From positions 62,001 through 126,000 of the forward strand of contig NZ_WEGJ01000013.1 of NCBI RefSeq assembly GCF_009604385.1: a DNA stretch of 64,000 nt. Direction: 5' to 3'. Positions within the stretch are counted from its first letter, which is position 1; each line of letters begins with the position of its first letter. Below, piece after piece: positions 32,936 to 41,161 of the stretch. The position numbers and the translations under genes were made by a program. The notes under the pieces were generated by a model. That model saw only the letters and a list, made by a program, of their open reading frames with translations. It was not told where the DNA came from and did no database searches. The stretch comes from Streptomyces smaragdinus (GTDB lineage: Bacteria > Actinomycetota > Actinomycetes > Streptomycetales > Streptomycetaceae).

Positions 32936-32964
32936 TTGACATGCGCAGCGCACGGTGGCTTCAT
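32936..32964 (+). promoter_or_regulatory. Promoter of the GH5 cellulase gene
   Basis: TTGACA at 32936-32941 is a consensus -35 box. CTTCAT at 32959-32964, 17 bp later, is the best -10. The predicted start site is just before the CebR box. Confidence 0.55.
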
Positions 32965-32975
32965 GGTGGAGCGGC

Positions 32976-32989
32976 TGGGAGCGCTCCCA
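32976..32989. promoter_or_regulatory. CebR operator (TGGGAGCGCTCCCA)
   Basis: An exact match to the 14-bp palindrome bound by the cellobiose-responsive LacI-type repressor CebR in Streptomyces. It is placed immediately downstream of the predicted transcription start, where bound repressor would block the GH5 gene until cellooligosaccharides are taken up. Confidence 0.92.
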
Positions 32990-33041
32990 TCTCGGTTGCT
33001 GCGAATCGACGTCTCTTGATCGACGGAAGGCAGCACACGTT

Positions 33042-35198
33042 ATGGGGCACATCCTTGCCCGACGCCCGCGCGTCCCGGGAAGAAGAAGACGCGGGCTGCG
33101 GGCCCGTATCGCCGGAGCGGCCGCCGCCGCGCTGCTCTGTGTGACGGGGGCCGGCACCGGCACCGGACTGGTCGCGTCGGCGGCCGAACCGCCCGAGCAG
33201 GCCGTATCCGCGGCCGCCGCGGCTCCCGGTGACGACTGGCTGCACACCAGCGGCAACAAGATCGTGGACTCCGCCGGCCACGAGGTCTGGCTCACCGGCG
33301 CCAACTGGTTCGGCTTCAACGCCTCCGAGCGCGTCTTCCACGGCCTGTGGTCCGCGAACATCACCACGCTCACCCGTTCCATGGCCCAGCGCGGCATCAA
33401 CCTCGTCCGCGTCCCCATCTCCACCCAGCTGCTGCTGGAGTGGCGCGCCGGCCAGGCCACCGTGCCCAGCCAGGTGAACACCTATGCGAACCCCGAGCTG
33501 ACCGGCAAGACGACGCTCGAGGTCTTCGACTACTTCCTCTCCCTGTGCAAGCAGTTCGGCATCAAGGTGATGCTCGACGTGCACAGCGCCGAGGCGGACA
33601 ACTCCGGGCACGTCCAGCCGGTGTGGTGGAAGGGCACCATCACCACCGAGAACTTCTACACGGCCTGGGAATGGGTCACGACCCGCTACCGCAACGACGA
33701 CACGCTCGTCGCGATGGACGTGAAGAACGAGCCGCACGGCACCGCGAACACCTCGCCGCGCGCCAAGTGGGACAGCTCGACGGACCAGGACAACTTCAAG
33801 TACGCCTGCCAGACCGCGGGCCGCCGGATGCTGGCGATCAACCCCAACGTGCTGATCCTCTGCGAGGGCATCGAGATCTACCCCAAGGCGGGCGTGAGCT
33901 GGACCTCCACCACCCCCACCGACTACTACGGCATGTGGTGGGGCGGCAATCTGCGCGGCGCCCGCGACCACCCCGTCGACCTCGGCGCGGGCAACAACGA
34001 CCAGCTCGTCTACTCCCCGCACGACTACGGGCCGCTGGTCTTCCAGCAGCCGTGGTTCTCCGGCGAGTGGAGCCGTACGACGCTGGAGCGGGACGTCTGG
34101 GACCCCAACTGGCTGTACCTCCACAAGGAGAACAAGTCCCCGCTGCTCATCGGCGAATGGGGCGGCTTCATGGACGGCGGGCCGAACGAGAAGTGGATGA
34201 AGGCGCTGCGCGACCTGATCGTCGACAACCGCATCCACCAGACGTTCTGGTGCATCAACCCCAACTCCGGTGACACCGGCGGTCTGCTGAACAACGACTG
34301 GACCACCTGGGACGAGGCGAAGTACGCGCTGCTCAAGCCCGCGCTGTGGCAGAGCGGCGGCAAGTTCGTCAGCCTCGACCACGAGGTCCCCCTGGGCGGC
34401 GAGGGCTCGACCACCGGCATCAGCGTCTCCGACGTGTACGGCGGCGGGAACCCCGACGACACCACCGCGCCGAGCACCCCGGGCGCGGTCGCGGCGGGCG
34501 CGTCGACGCCGTCGTCCGTCACGCTGCGGTGGAACGCGTCGACCGACGACACGGGCGTCACCGCGTACGAGATCTACCGCGACGGCGTGCTGATCGCCAC
34601 GGTGACCGGCACCTCGTACACCGACACCGGCCTCAGCCCCGAGACGACGTACCGCTACACCATCCGCGCCCGGGACCGGGCCGGCAACCGCTCCCCGTTC
34701 ACGTCTCCGTTCTCGGTGACGACACCACCGGGCGAGCCGGAGCCCACCGGGTCGGTGGCGGTGCGCTACCGCAACGGGGACTCCTCGGCCACCGACAACC
34801 AGATCCGGCCCAGCCTCCAGGTCGCGAACACCGGCCAGGGCGGCCTGGACCTGGCCACGACGACCGTCCGCTACTACTTCACGCGCGACGGCTCCGCCTC
34901 GGTCAACGCCTACTGCGACTACGCCGCCGTCGGCTGCGCCGGGCTGAAGCTGAGCGTCGTCACGCTGCCGGCGCCGGTCGCGGGCGCCGACTCGTACCTT
35001 GAGGTCGGCTTCGCCTCCGGCTCGCTCGCGGCCGGGGCGAACACCGGGGACATCCAGCTGCGGCTGGCCAAGTCCGACTGGTCGAACTTCGACGAGACGG
35101 GCGACTACAGCCGCGGTACGGCCACGTCCTGGACCGACGCCCCGAAGATCCCGGCGTACACCGGCACCAGCCTCGCCTGGGGCACCCCGCCGGCGTAA
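33042..35198 (+). CDS. Secreted GH5 endoglucanase with FN3 and CBM3 domains
   Basis: Encodes 718 residues. The Arg-rich N-terminus (ARRPRVPGRRRRGLRAR), hydrophobic core and cleavage near VASA-A form a signal peptide. The GH5 catalytic domain (~65-450) shows the acid/base Glu in AMDVKNEPHG and the nucleophile Glu in PLLIGEWGGF. An FN3 domain (~485-570: PGAVAAGASTPSSVTLRWNASTDDTGVTAYEIYRDG) and a C-terminal CBM3 (~575-718: VAVRYRNGDSSATDNQIRPSLQVANTG) follow. It hydrolyses internal beta-1,4-glucan bonds while anchored to crystalline cellulose. GGAAGG lies 11 bp before ATG 33042. It is controlled by the CebR box and followed by a terminator. Confidence 0.95.
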   Translation: MGHILARRPRVPGRRRRGLRARIAGAAAAALLCVTGAGTGTGLVASAAEPPEQAVSAAAAAPGDDWLHTSGNKIVDSAGHEVWLTGANWFGFNASERVFHGLWSANITTLTRSMAQRGINLVRVPISTQLLLEWRAGQATVPSQVNTYANPELTGKTTLEVFDYFLSLCKQFGIKVMLDVHSAEADNSGHVQPVWWKGTITTENFYTAWEWVTTRYRNDDTLVAMDVKNEPHGTANTSPRAKWDSSTDQDNFKYACQTAGRRMLAINPNVLILCEGIEIYPKAGVSWTSTTPTDYYGMWWGGNLRGARDHPVDLGAGNNDQLVYSPHDYGPLVFQQPWFSGEWSRTTLERDVWDPNWLYLHKENKSPLLIGEWGGFMDGGPNEKWMKALRDLIVDNRIHQTFWCINPNSGDTGGLLNNDWTTWDEAKYALLKPALWQSGGKFVSLDHEVPLGGEGSTTGISVSDVYGGGNPDDTTAPSTPGAVAAGASTPSSVTLRWNASTDDTGVTAYEIYRDGVLIATVTGTSYTDTGLSPETTYRYTIRARDRAGNRSPFTSPFSVTTPPGEPEPTGSVAVRYRNGDSSATDNQIRPSLQVANTGQGGLDLATTTVRYYFTRDGSASVNAYCDYAAVGCAGLKLSVVTLPAPVAGADSYLEVGFASGSLAAGANTGDIQLRLAKSDWSNFDETGDYSRGTATSWTDAPKIPAYTGTSLAWGTPPA

Positions 35199-35245
35199 GA
35201 GCGTACGAACGCACCACCCGTACCACCCGCAAGAGCCGCACCGAC

Positions 35246-35282
35246 GTCCCGCCGGCCGGAAGCTCCCACCGGCCGGCGGGAC
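35246..35282 (+). terminator. Strong hairpin between GH5 and LPMO genes
   Basis: GTCCCGCCGGCCGG / CCGGCCGGCGGGAC, a perfect 14-bp stem. It may only partly terminate, giving lower LPMO expression by read-through from the CebR-controlled promoter; I see no separate CebR box before the LPMO gene. Confidence 0.7.
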
Positions 35283-35319
35283 ACCCTCACACCCGACACC
35301 CCCCGGGAGGAAACCCCCC

Positions 35320-36402
35320 ATGCTCACCCGCCTACGGCGACCCAAACCGCTCGTCTCACTGCTCGCAGTGCTGGCGACCCTGGCGACGGCGCTCGTCGCG
35401 TTCTCGGCGAGCCCCGCCGCGGCGCACGGCGCGATGATGACGCCCGGCAGCCGCACGTATCTGTGCTGGCAGGACGGACTGACCCCGCAGGGCAACATCG
35501 TGCCCGTCAACCCGGCGTGTCAGACCGCCGTCGCGACGTCCGGCGCGAACTCGCTCTACAACTGGTTCTCGGTGCTGCGCTCGGACGGCGCCGGCCGCAC
35601 CCGCGGCTTCATCCCCGACGGCCAGCTGTGCAGCGGCGGCAACCCGAACTTCACCGGCTACAACAACACTAACGTGAACTGGCCGGTCACCCATCTGACG
35701 GCGGGCGCGAACTGGCAGTTCAAGTACAGCAACTGGGCCGCGCACCCCGGCACCTTCCACATGTACGTCACCAAGTCGACGTACGACCCGAGCAAGCCGC
35801 TGGCCTGGAGTGACCTGGAGGACACGCCGTTCCTGTCGGTCACCAACCCGGCGATGGTCGGCTCGCCCGGCAGCAACGACGGGCACTACTACTGGAACGG
35901 CAACCTGCCGAACAAGTCGGGCCGCCACCTCATCTACAGCGTATGGACCCGCTCCGACAGCCAGGAGACGTTCTACGGCTGCTCCGACGTCACCTTCGAC
36001 GGCGGCAACGGTGAGGTCACCGGCGTCGGCCAGCCCGGCAGCGGCGACCCCGGCGACGGCGACCCGGGCGACGGCGACCCGCCGACCGGCACCCAGACCT
36101 GCACGGCCACCCAGCGCACCACCGGCAGCTGGACCGGCGGCTACCAGGGCGAGGTCACGATCAAGAACACCGGCACCGCGCCGCTGCCGAGCTGGATGGT
36201 GCACGCGACGCTGCCGAGCGGCGCGCGGATCGACTCCCTGTGGAACGGCACGTACACCCTCTCGGGGACGAACCTGACGGTGCACAACGCCGCCTGGAAC
36301 GCCACCGTGGCACCGGGCGCGACCACGACGTACGGCTTCGTGGTCCAGGGGGCCGACGCTCCGGCGTCCGCGCCGGCGCTCACCTGCATGACCAGTATGT
36401 GA
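35320..36402 (+). CDS. AA10 lytic polysaccharide monooxygenase with CBM2
   Basis: Encodes 360 residues with GGGAGG 9 bp before ATG 35320. The signal peptide ends at AAA-H36, leaving the obligatory N-terminal His (HGAMMTPGSRTYLC) of the copper histidine brace. The second His is in NWAAHPGTFHMY. A Gly-Asp/Pro linker (GDPGDGDPGDGDPP) joins a C-terminal family 2 carbohydrate-binding module (WTGGYQGEVTIKNTGTAPLPSW, HNAAWNATVAPGATTTYGFVVQG). It oxidatively cleaves crystalline cellulose (CBM2 suggests cellulose over chitin) and boosts the upstream GH5 enzyme. Confidence 0.96.
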   Translation: MLTRLRRPKPLVSLLAVLATLATALVAFSASPAAAHGAMMTPGSRTYLCWQDGLTPQGNIVPVNPACQTAVATSGANSLYNWFSVLRSDGAGRTRGFIPDGQLCSGGNPNFTGYNNTNVNWPVTHLTAGANWQFKYSNWAAHPGTFHMYVTKSTYDPSKPLAWSDLEDTPFLSVTNPAMVGSPGSNDGHYYWNGNLPNKSGRHLIYSVWTRSDSQETFYGCSDVTFDGGNGEVTGVGQPGSGDPGDGDPGDGDPPTGTQTCTATQRTTGSWTGGYQGEVTIKNTGTAPLPSWMVHATLPSGARIDSLWNGTYTLSGTNLTVHNAAWNATVAPGATTTYGFVVQGADAPASAPALTCMTSM

Positions 36403-36410
36403 ACCGACGC

Positions 36411-36444
36411 CGTGCCCGGGTCCCCCTCGCGGGACCCGGGCACG
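36411..36444. terminator. Bidirectional terminator between convergent genes
   Basis: CGTGCCCGGGTCCC / GGGACCCGGGCACG, a perfect 14-bp stem, between the LPMO gene (+) and the NTPase-like gene (-). Confidence 0.85.
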
Positions 36445-36451
36445 CGCGCGT

Positions 36452-38362
36452 TCACACCGTCCGTACGAGCCCGCGCAGCCCCACGCGCGCCCCGCTCGCG
36501 TACGCCTGTTCGCGCCGGGGCTGCGGCAGGCCCGCCGTCAGCAGCGCCTCGCAGCGGCGGCGGGCAGGTTCGCGGTACGGGGCCGGGGGGCCGGCCAGGC
36601 CCAGGCCGTCGACGGCGCCCAGCAGCCGGGCCGCGCGGATCAGCCGCCCCGTCTCGGCCTCCAGCACGGCCAGCTGCTCGGCGGCGCACACGGCGCCGAA
36701 GCCGGTGCCGTACGCCAGATGCGTGCGTACCGCCCCCTCCGCCGCGTCGTGGGCGGCCGTCAGATCCCCGGCGCCCTGCAGCAGCTCGGACCGCGCCCGC
36801 AGCAGCCAGGCCTCGGCGAACGGGTCGTCCGCCACGTCCGGACGCGCCACCTCCCGAGCCTGCGCCGGGTCGGTGCGGGCCAGGGCGAGGGCGAGGGAGA
36901 CGCGGATCAGCTCCCGGCCGGGGCCGAAGGGCGTGGTGTCGTCGAGGAGCCCCAGACTCGCGCGCAGCTCGGGGATGGCCCCGGCGGGGTCGCCGCTCCA
37001 CAGGGCGATCGCGCCGCGCAGATGCGCCAGCAGGCCCAGGCAGTGGGCGTCGTCGTCCCGGGCGGCGGACCGCGTCGCTTCGGCGATCAGCCGGGCGGCC
37101 GTCGCCGGGGCGCCGCAGTCCAGCTCCAGCCACGCCGACAGCCACAGCGCGCGGGCGGGCGCCGGGGCGGGCAGCGCGTCGAGCGCCGTACGCAACCGCT
37201 CGCGCCCCTCCGCCGCACGTCCGCACACCACCCACAGGAACCACAGCCCCACCGCGACGTCCAGCGCCGTCCCGGCCTCCGCGGTCGCCGAGCCCGGCGC
37301 GGTACGGGGGTCCATCGCCGCCCGCAGATCGGCCAGTTCGGCCAGGGCCAGCTCCCGGGCCTGCGACTGCCGCCCCGCCCGCCACCACGCGGCGGCCTGC
37401 CACGCCCGGCCCACGAACCACCGCCGGTGATGCAGCAGCAGGGTCTCGTACTCACCCCCGCGCCCCAGCTCCCGCGCCCCCAGCGCGCGCAGCGCGGCGG
37501 GCAGCAGCCGGCGGGAGCCCGCGGCGTCCGGGACCGGGAGCAGGGTGAACGGCGCGATCCGGGCCAGCGTCGCGCGCACCTCGTCGGCCGCCAGTGCGCC
37601 CCAGACGCACACCGCGAGCACGGCATCGTTGTCGAACGCCCCGTGGAACACCGACAGCCGCCGCCACAGCAGGCGTTCGGCCTCCGAGCAGCGCCCGTAG
37701 GACCGGGCGGCGGACTCGGCCCAGCGCCCGTCGTGGGTGAACGCGTGCTCCATCGCGTCGAGGTCGCCCGGCGCGGTGTCCGGCCCCGCCAGCCACGCCG
37801 ACGCCTCCACCAGCGCCGCCGGGATCCCCTGCGCGCGCCGGCACGCCTCGGCCGCGAGCGCCGGATGCGCCTCGACGACCGCGTCCGCGCCCGGGTGGTC
37901 GGCCAGCAGGGCCACGGCGGGCAGCCGCCGCAGGTCCGGCGTGGGAGCGTCCGGCGCCGGCACCGCCAGCGGGGGCAGCACCAGCACGTCCTCGCCCGGC
38001 AGCCCCAGCGGCCGGTCCGCCACCACCAGCAGCCGCAGCCGCGGGGATACGTCAAGGAGTTCGGCGACCAGGGCCGGATGGTCCCAGCCGTCCAGCACGA
38101 GCAGCGCCTCGCGCCCGCCCGCGAACCGGCGCCGCAGCCGCTCGGCCAGCCCGCCGGTGTCGCCCGCTCCCGACACCCACACCACGTCGCGTCCGTCGCG
38201 CAGCCGGGCCTGCTCGGCGACCTCCCGCCCCAGCCCGGTCGTGCCCACCCCCGGCACCCCCGTCAGCGTGACCAGCCGGGTGGCGTGCAGGCGCATCAGC
38301 ACCGCGTCCACCTCGCGGTCCCGCCCCCTCAAGCGCCCGCCACCGGGCGGGACTTCGCTCAT
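36452..38362 (-). CDS. AfsR/LuxR-type NTPase-like protein with degenerate Walker A and helical repeats
   Basis: Encodes 636 residues; ATG 38362 follows GGGGGCG. Upstream in-frame starts would add an unconserved Pro/Arg-rich stretch. The N-terminus LRGRDREVDAVLMRLHATRLVTLTGVPGVGTTGLGREVA matches the entry of AfsR/MalT-type STAND NTPases. However, the P-loop GVPGVGTTG (35-43) has Thr where Lys is needed. The Walker B-like strand EALLVLDGWD is intact. The remainder is alpha-helical TPR-like repeats with no LuxR HTH at the C-terminus. It probably lost NTP hydrolysis and acts as a regulatory scaffold. It is divergent from an AsnC-type regulator. Confidence 0.82.
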   Translation of the reverse strand: MSEVPPGGGRLRGRDREVDAVLMRLHATRLVTLTGVPGVGTTGLGREVAEQARLRDGRDVVWVSGAGDTGGLAERLRRRFAGGREALLVLDGWDHPALVAELLDVSPRLRLLVVADRPLGLPGEDVLVLPPLAVPAPDAPTPDLRRLPAVALLADHPGADAVVEAHPALAAEACRRAQGIPAALVEASAWLAGPDTAPGDLDAMEHAFTHDGRWAESAARSYGRCSEAERLLWRRLSVFHGAFDNDAVLAVCVWGALAADEVRATLARIAPFTLLPVPDAAGSRRLLPAALRALGARELGRGGEYETLLLHHRRWFVGRAWQAAAWWRAGRQSQARELALAELADLRAAMDPRTAPGSATAEAGTALDVAVGLWFLWVVCGRAAEGRERLRTALDALPAPAPARALWLSAWLELDCGAPATAARLIAEATRSAARDDDAHCLGLLAHLRGAIALWSGDPAGAIPELRASLGLLDDTTPFGPGRELIRVSLALALARTDPAQAREVARPDVADDPFAEAWLLRARSELLQGAGDLTAAHDAAEGAVRTHLAYGTGFGAVCAAEQLAVLEAETGRLIRAARLLGAVDGLGLAGPPAPYREPARRRCEALLTAGLPQPRREQAYASGARVGLRGLVRTV

Positions 38363-38526
38363 CGCCCCCGAACCTCCGCAGTCCGACGCAGCCGAAAACC
38401 AGTCCCCGTTGTATGACAGCGCCATATACCGGGTCGACCGGATAGGCTCCGGAACCCATGGTGGCGGCGCGCGCGGGCGCACTACCGGCTTTTGGAGGAG
38501 ATCCACCGAGGAGAGGACGCGGGCAC

Positions 38527-39627
38527 GTGAAATCCGTCGTCACGGAGGTGGATCTCACACTGATCGACGCGCTGCGCCTGGCCCCCAGGGCCAGCTGGGC
38601 GCAGCTCTCCGCCGTACTGCGGGTCTCGCCGGACACCCTGGCCCGGCGCTGGGCACGGCTGACCGAACAGGGATGTGCCTGGGCGGGCGCACTGCCGCTG
38701 GGGGCGGGCGAGACGGGGCTGTGCGCCGCCTGGCTGGAGGTCGACTGCGTGCCCGGGCAGGCGGACGTCACCGCGACGGCGCTCGTCGACGACCCCGGCA
38801 ATCTGTTCGTCGCGCATGTCACGGGCCGCGCCGATCTGCTGGCCCAGGTGATCCGGCCCGACCCCGCGGACATCGACCGCTATGTGACCGAGCGGGTGCA
38901 CCGGCTGCCGGGGGTGCGGGCCACCCGGCTGCGGCTGATCACCTCCGTGTACGGGCGGGTGCCGCCGGGGCCGCACGGCAGGCTGACGCCGGCGCAGCGG
39001 GGGCGCCTCGTCGAGCTGGGGCCGCAGCCGGCGCGCGGCGCGTTCCGGGTGGAGGCGCCCGACCGGGCCGGGCGGCGGCTGCTGCTGGCGCTGGCCGAGG
39101 ACGCGCGGCGGAGCGCGGCGGCGCTGGCGGAGCAGTGCGGGCTGAGCGAATCGACGGTGCGCCGGCGGCTGGAGACGATGGAGCGCGGGCCCGCCTTCCA
39201 GTACGTGTGCAAGGTGGCCCCGCGCTACTCGGGGCGCCCCGTGTGGGCGCTGATCGGGGCGCGGGTGCCGCCCGCCGAGATCCCGACGGCGTCGTCCGCG
39301 CTGACCCGGCTGCGCGGCACCCGGACGGTGACGACGGTGACCGGCCCGTACAACCTCGCCGTGTGCGCCTGGCTGACGTCGCCGGGCGGGCTCACGGACT
39401 TCACGCAGGCCGCGACCCGGCTGGTGCCGCGGATGCGCGTCGACGACACCACGATCGCTCTGCGCCATCGCAAACTCGGCGCCCATGTGCTCTCGGCCGA
39501 GGGCCTGAACGAACGATTTGTGCCACCGGATGTCTGGATGGACGCAGAAACGTTCGGGCGGCGGATGTCCCCGTCCGTGGCGGGAAACGGGCGCGACGGC
39601 GGCGAAAACGGGGATCACCGGGCCTGA
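38527..39627 (+). CDS. Lrp/AsnC-family regulator with two HTH units
   Basis: Encodes 366 residues; GTG 38527 is chosen (GGAGAGG ~10 bp upstream), with GTG-like codons further up possible. An AsnC-type HTH opens the protein (TLIDALRLAPRASWAQLSAVLRVSPDTLARRWARLTEQG), followed by a RAM-like domain. A second HTH is at ~190-235 (LLALAEDARRSAAALAEQCGLSESTVRRRLETM) with another effector-like part (VTTVTGPYNLAVCAWL). This doubled architecture is common in actinobacteria and is expected to bind amino-acid-like ligands. The promoter region holds GGTCGACC (38432-38439) and TAGGCT (38442-38447). Confidence 0.9.
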   Translation: MKSVVTEVDLTLIDALRLAPRASWAQLSAVLRVSPDTLARRWARLTEQGCAWAGALPLGAGETGLCAAWLEVDCVPGQADVTATALVDDPGNLFVAHVTGRADLLAQVIRPDPADIDRYVTERVHRLPGVRATRLRLITSVYGRVPPGPHGRLTPAQRGRLVELGPQPARGAFRVEAPDRAGRRLLLALAEDARRSAAALAEQCGLSESTVRRRLETMERGPAFQYVCKVAPRYSGRPVWALIGARVPPAEIPTASSALTRLRGTRTVTTVTGPYNLAVCAWLTSPGGLTDFTQAATRLVPRMRVDDTTIALRHRKLGAHVLSAEGLNERFVPPDVWMDAETFGRRMSPSVAGNGRDGGENGDHRA

Positions 39628-40031
39628 AATCCCGGTGAATTGGCCGGAATTCGTGGGGTGCTCGACCGGAAGACTTCTCCCTACCCGTGAGTTCGGCGAT
39701 TGAAACCTGGGAGATCGAAAACGGTCATGAACGTCGCTGTGGATCACTGAAAGCGTCGTCGCAGGTCGTGGAGTCATTCATTCCGTTGCATATGCCGGTC
39801 CGGTCCGGTCGTTCGAAAATGACCCGGACGTCAGTTCGGAGGGAGTAGCGTGCTGAAGTCGGACGCCTACCTGGGGTAGGGGCATATTCGAGCCAGGTAA
39901 GCCTATGGCAAGTCATGAACGGTTATGCGCCATTCGGCAGGGGGAGGCTTCGGGCGACTCGCGTCACTTACGGGCTGAAGCCGCGTGCACACGCTCGCAA
40001 GTGAAAACGTCCGGAACCGAGGAGACCACCC
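39628..40031 (+). promoter_or_regulatory. 404-bp intergenic region upstream of the terpene synthase gene
   Basis: No plausible gene. The GC content is lower than its surroundings. It holds a 15-bp palindrome CCTACC-TGG-GGTAGG (39866-39880), a 7-bp inverted repeat TACCTGG/CCAGGTA (39868-39874 and 39893-39899), and CATATT (39882-39887) as a possible -10. GAGGAGACC before the GTG start is the ribosome binding site. Confidence 0.5.
39866..39880. promoter_or_regulatory. 15-bp palindrome upstream of the terpene synthase
   Basis: CCTACC-TGG-GGTAGG with perfect 6-bp arms overlaps the predicted core promoter; a candidate operator. Confidence 0.4.
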
Positions 40032-41063
40032 GTGAGCATCGCGCACGAACTGCCCGTGACGATGGAGATACCGGCGCTCTGGTGCCCCGTCGAACACCGG
40101 CTGCATCCCGAGGCCGAGGGCGCGGACGACCGTCTGTTCCTCTGGGCCAGGAAGTTCGACCTGATCCGCAGCGACGCCGCCGCGGACCGCTTCTACAACG
40201 CCGGCTACGGCTACTTCTGCGCCGCGACCTACCCCCGCGCCCGCAGACTCGACCTGATGTCGGAGTGGAACGCCTACAACTGGATCCTCGACGACCTCCT
40301 CGACGAGGGCCACGCCGACACCACCCACGAGGACCGGATACGCATCTGCCGGGAAGTCCTCGCCCAGATGCCGCCGGACATGAACGCCCCCCGCCCCACC
40401 AGCCCGCTCACCGCGGCGGCCGCCGACCTGTGGGAGCGCTCGGCCCGCCCCATGTCCGTGGCCTGGCGCAAGCGTTACGTCGCCCACTACGCGGACTGGG
40501 TCGGCCAGTCGATGCTCCAGCACGTGCCGGACGAACCGCGGGACGCGGCCAGCCTCTACACCCATCTGCGGCGCCGCCGGATCCACTCCGGCTGCGAACT
40601 CAGCTTCGACCTGATCGAGACCGGCAACCTCAGCGAGGTCCCCGAGGAGATCACCTCGGTCGACGCCTACGAGGCGGTCCGCGCGTCCGCCTCCGACGCG
40701 ATCTGCTGGACGAACGACGTGTACTCCATCCGCAAGGAGACGGCCCGCGGATCGTACGACCATCTGGTGCCGTTCCTGCTGGACCAGCAGTCCACCGACT
40801 GGCCCGGGGCGCTGGCCTCGGCGTCCGCCATGATCGAGACGGCCACCCGGGACTATCTCGCCGCCTGCCGCGATCTACGGGCGCTGCGCCCGCTGTTCGG
40901 GATGCCCGACGAGGCCTGGTCCCGGGTCGAGGACTCGATGAACGACCTCGGACTGTGGATCGCCGGCAGCCTGCACTGGCACCGGTGGTCGCCGCGCTAC
41001 TCGGTGGTGGAGACGACCCCCGACGGGCGCACCCCCAGCTACATCGAATGGCACGTGGCCTGA
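40032..41063 (+). CDS. Class I terpene synthase
   Basis: Encodes 343 residues from GTG 40032. The aspartate-rich motif is DDLLDE (87-92). The NSE triad is NDVYSIRKE (Asn228, Ser232, Glu236), and the C-terminal RY pair lies in HRWSPRYS. These three sites bind the Mg2+-diphosphate and show a functional bacterial terpene cyclase. Length fits single-domain sesqui- or diterpene synthases; it is not the two-domain geosmin synthase. No prenyltransferase or P450 lies next to it, so it appears to be a stand-alone locus using the cell's FPP or GGPP. The product cannot be predicted. Confidence 0.94.
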   Translation: MSIAHELPVTMEIPALWCPVEHRLHPEAEGADDRLFLWARKFDLIRSDAAADRFYNAGYGYFCAATYPRARRLDLMSEWNAYNWILDDLLDEGHADTTHEDRIRICREVLAQMPPDMNAPRPTSPLTAAAADLWERSARPMSVAWRKRYVAHYADWVGQSMLQHVPDEPRDAASLYTHLRRRRIHSGCELSFDLIETGNLSEVPEEITSVDAYEAVRASASDAICWTNDVYSIRKETARGSYDHLVPFLLDQQSTDWPGALASASAMIETATRDYLAACRDLRALRPLFGMPDEAWSRVEDSMNDLGLWIAGSLHWHRWSPRYSVVETTPDGRTPSYIEWHVA

Positions 41064-41161
41064 GTTGGCCGCGCATCCCGTGGAACACGCCGGGCCGGCC
41101 CGCGGGTCGGCCAGCTCCACCACGGGGTGACGACCGAGGCGTGCCGACCGCGGTGTGACAA

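Noticed and set aside
41078..41119. CCCGTGG...CCACGGG as a terminator between terpene synthase and alkylsulfatase
   Set aside because: The arms are only 7 bp with a ~28-nt loop; too weak to call beside the strong stems found elsewhere.
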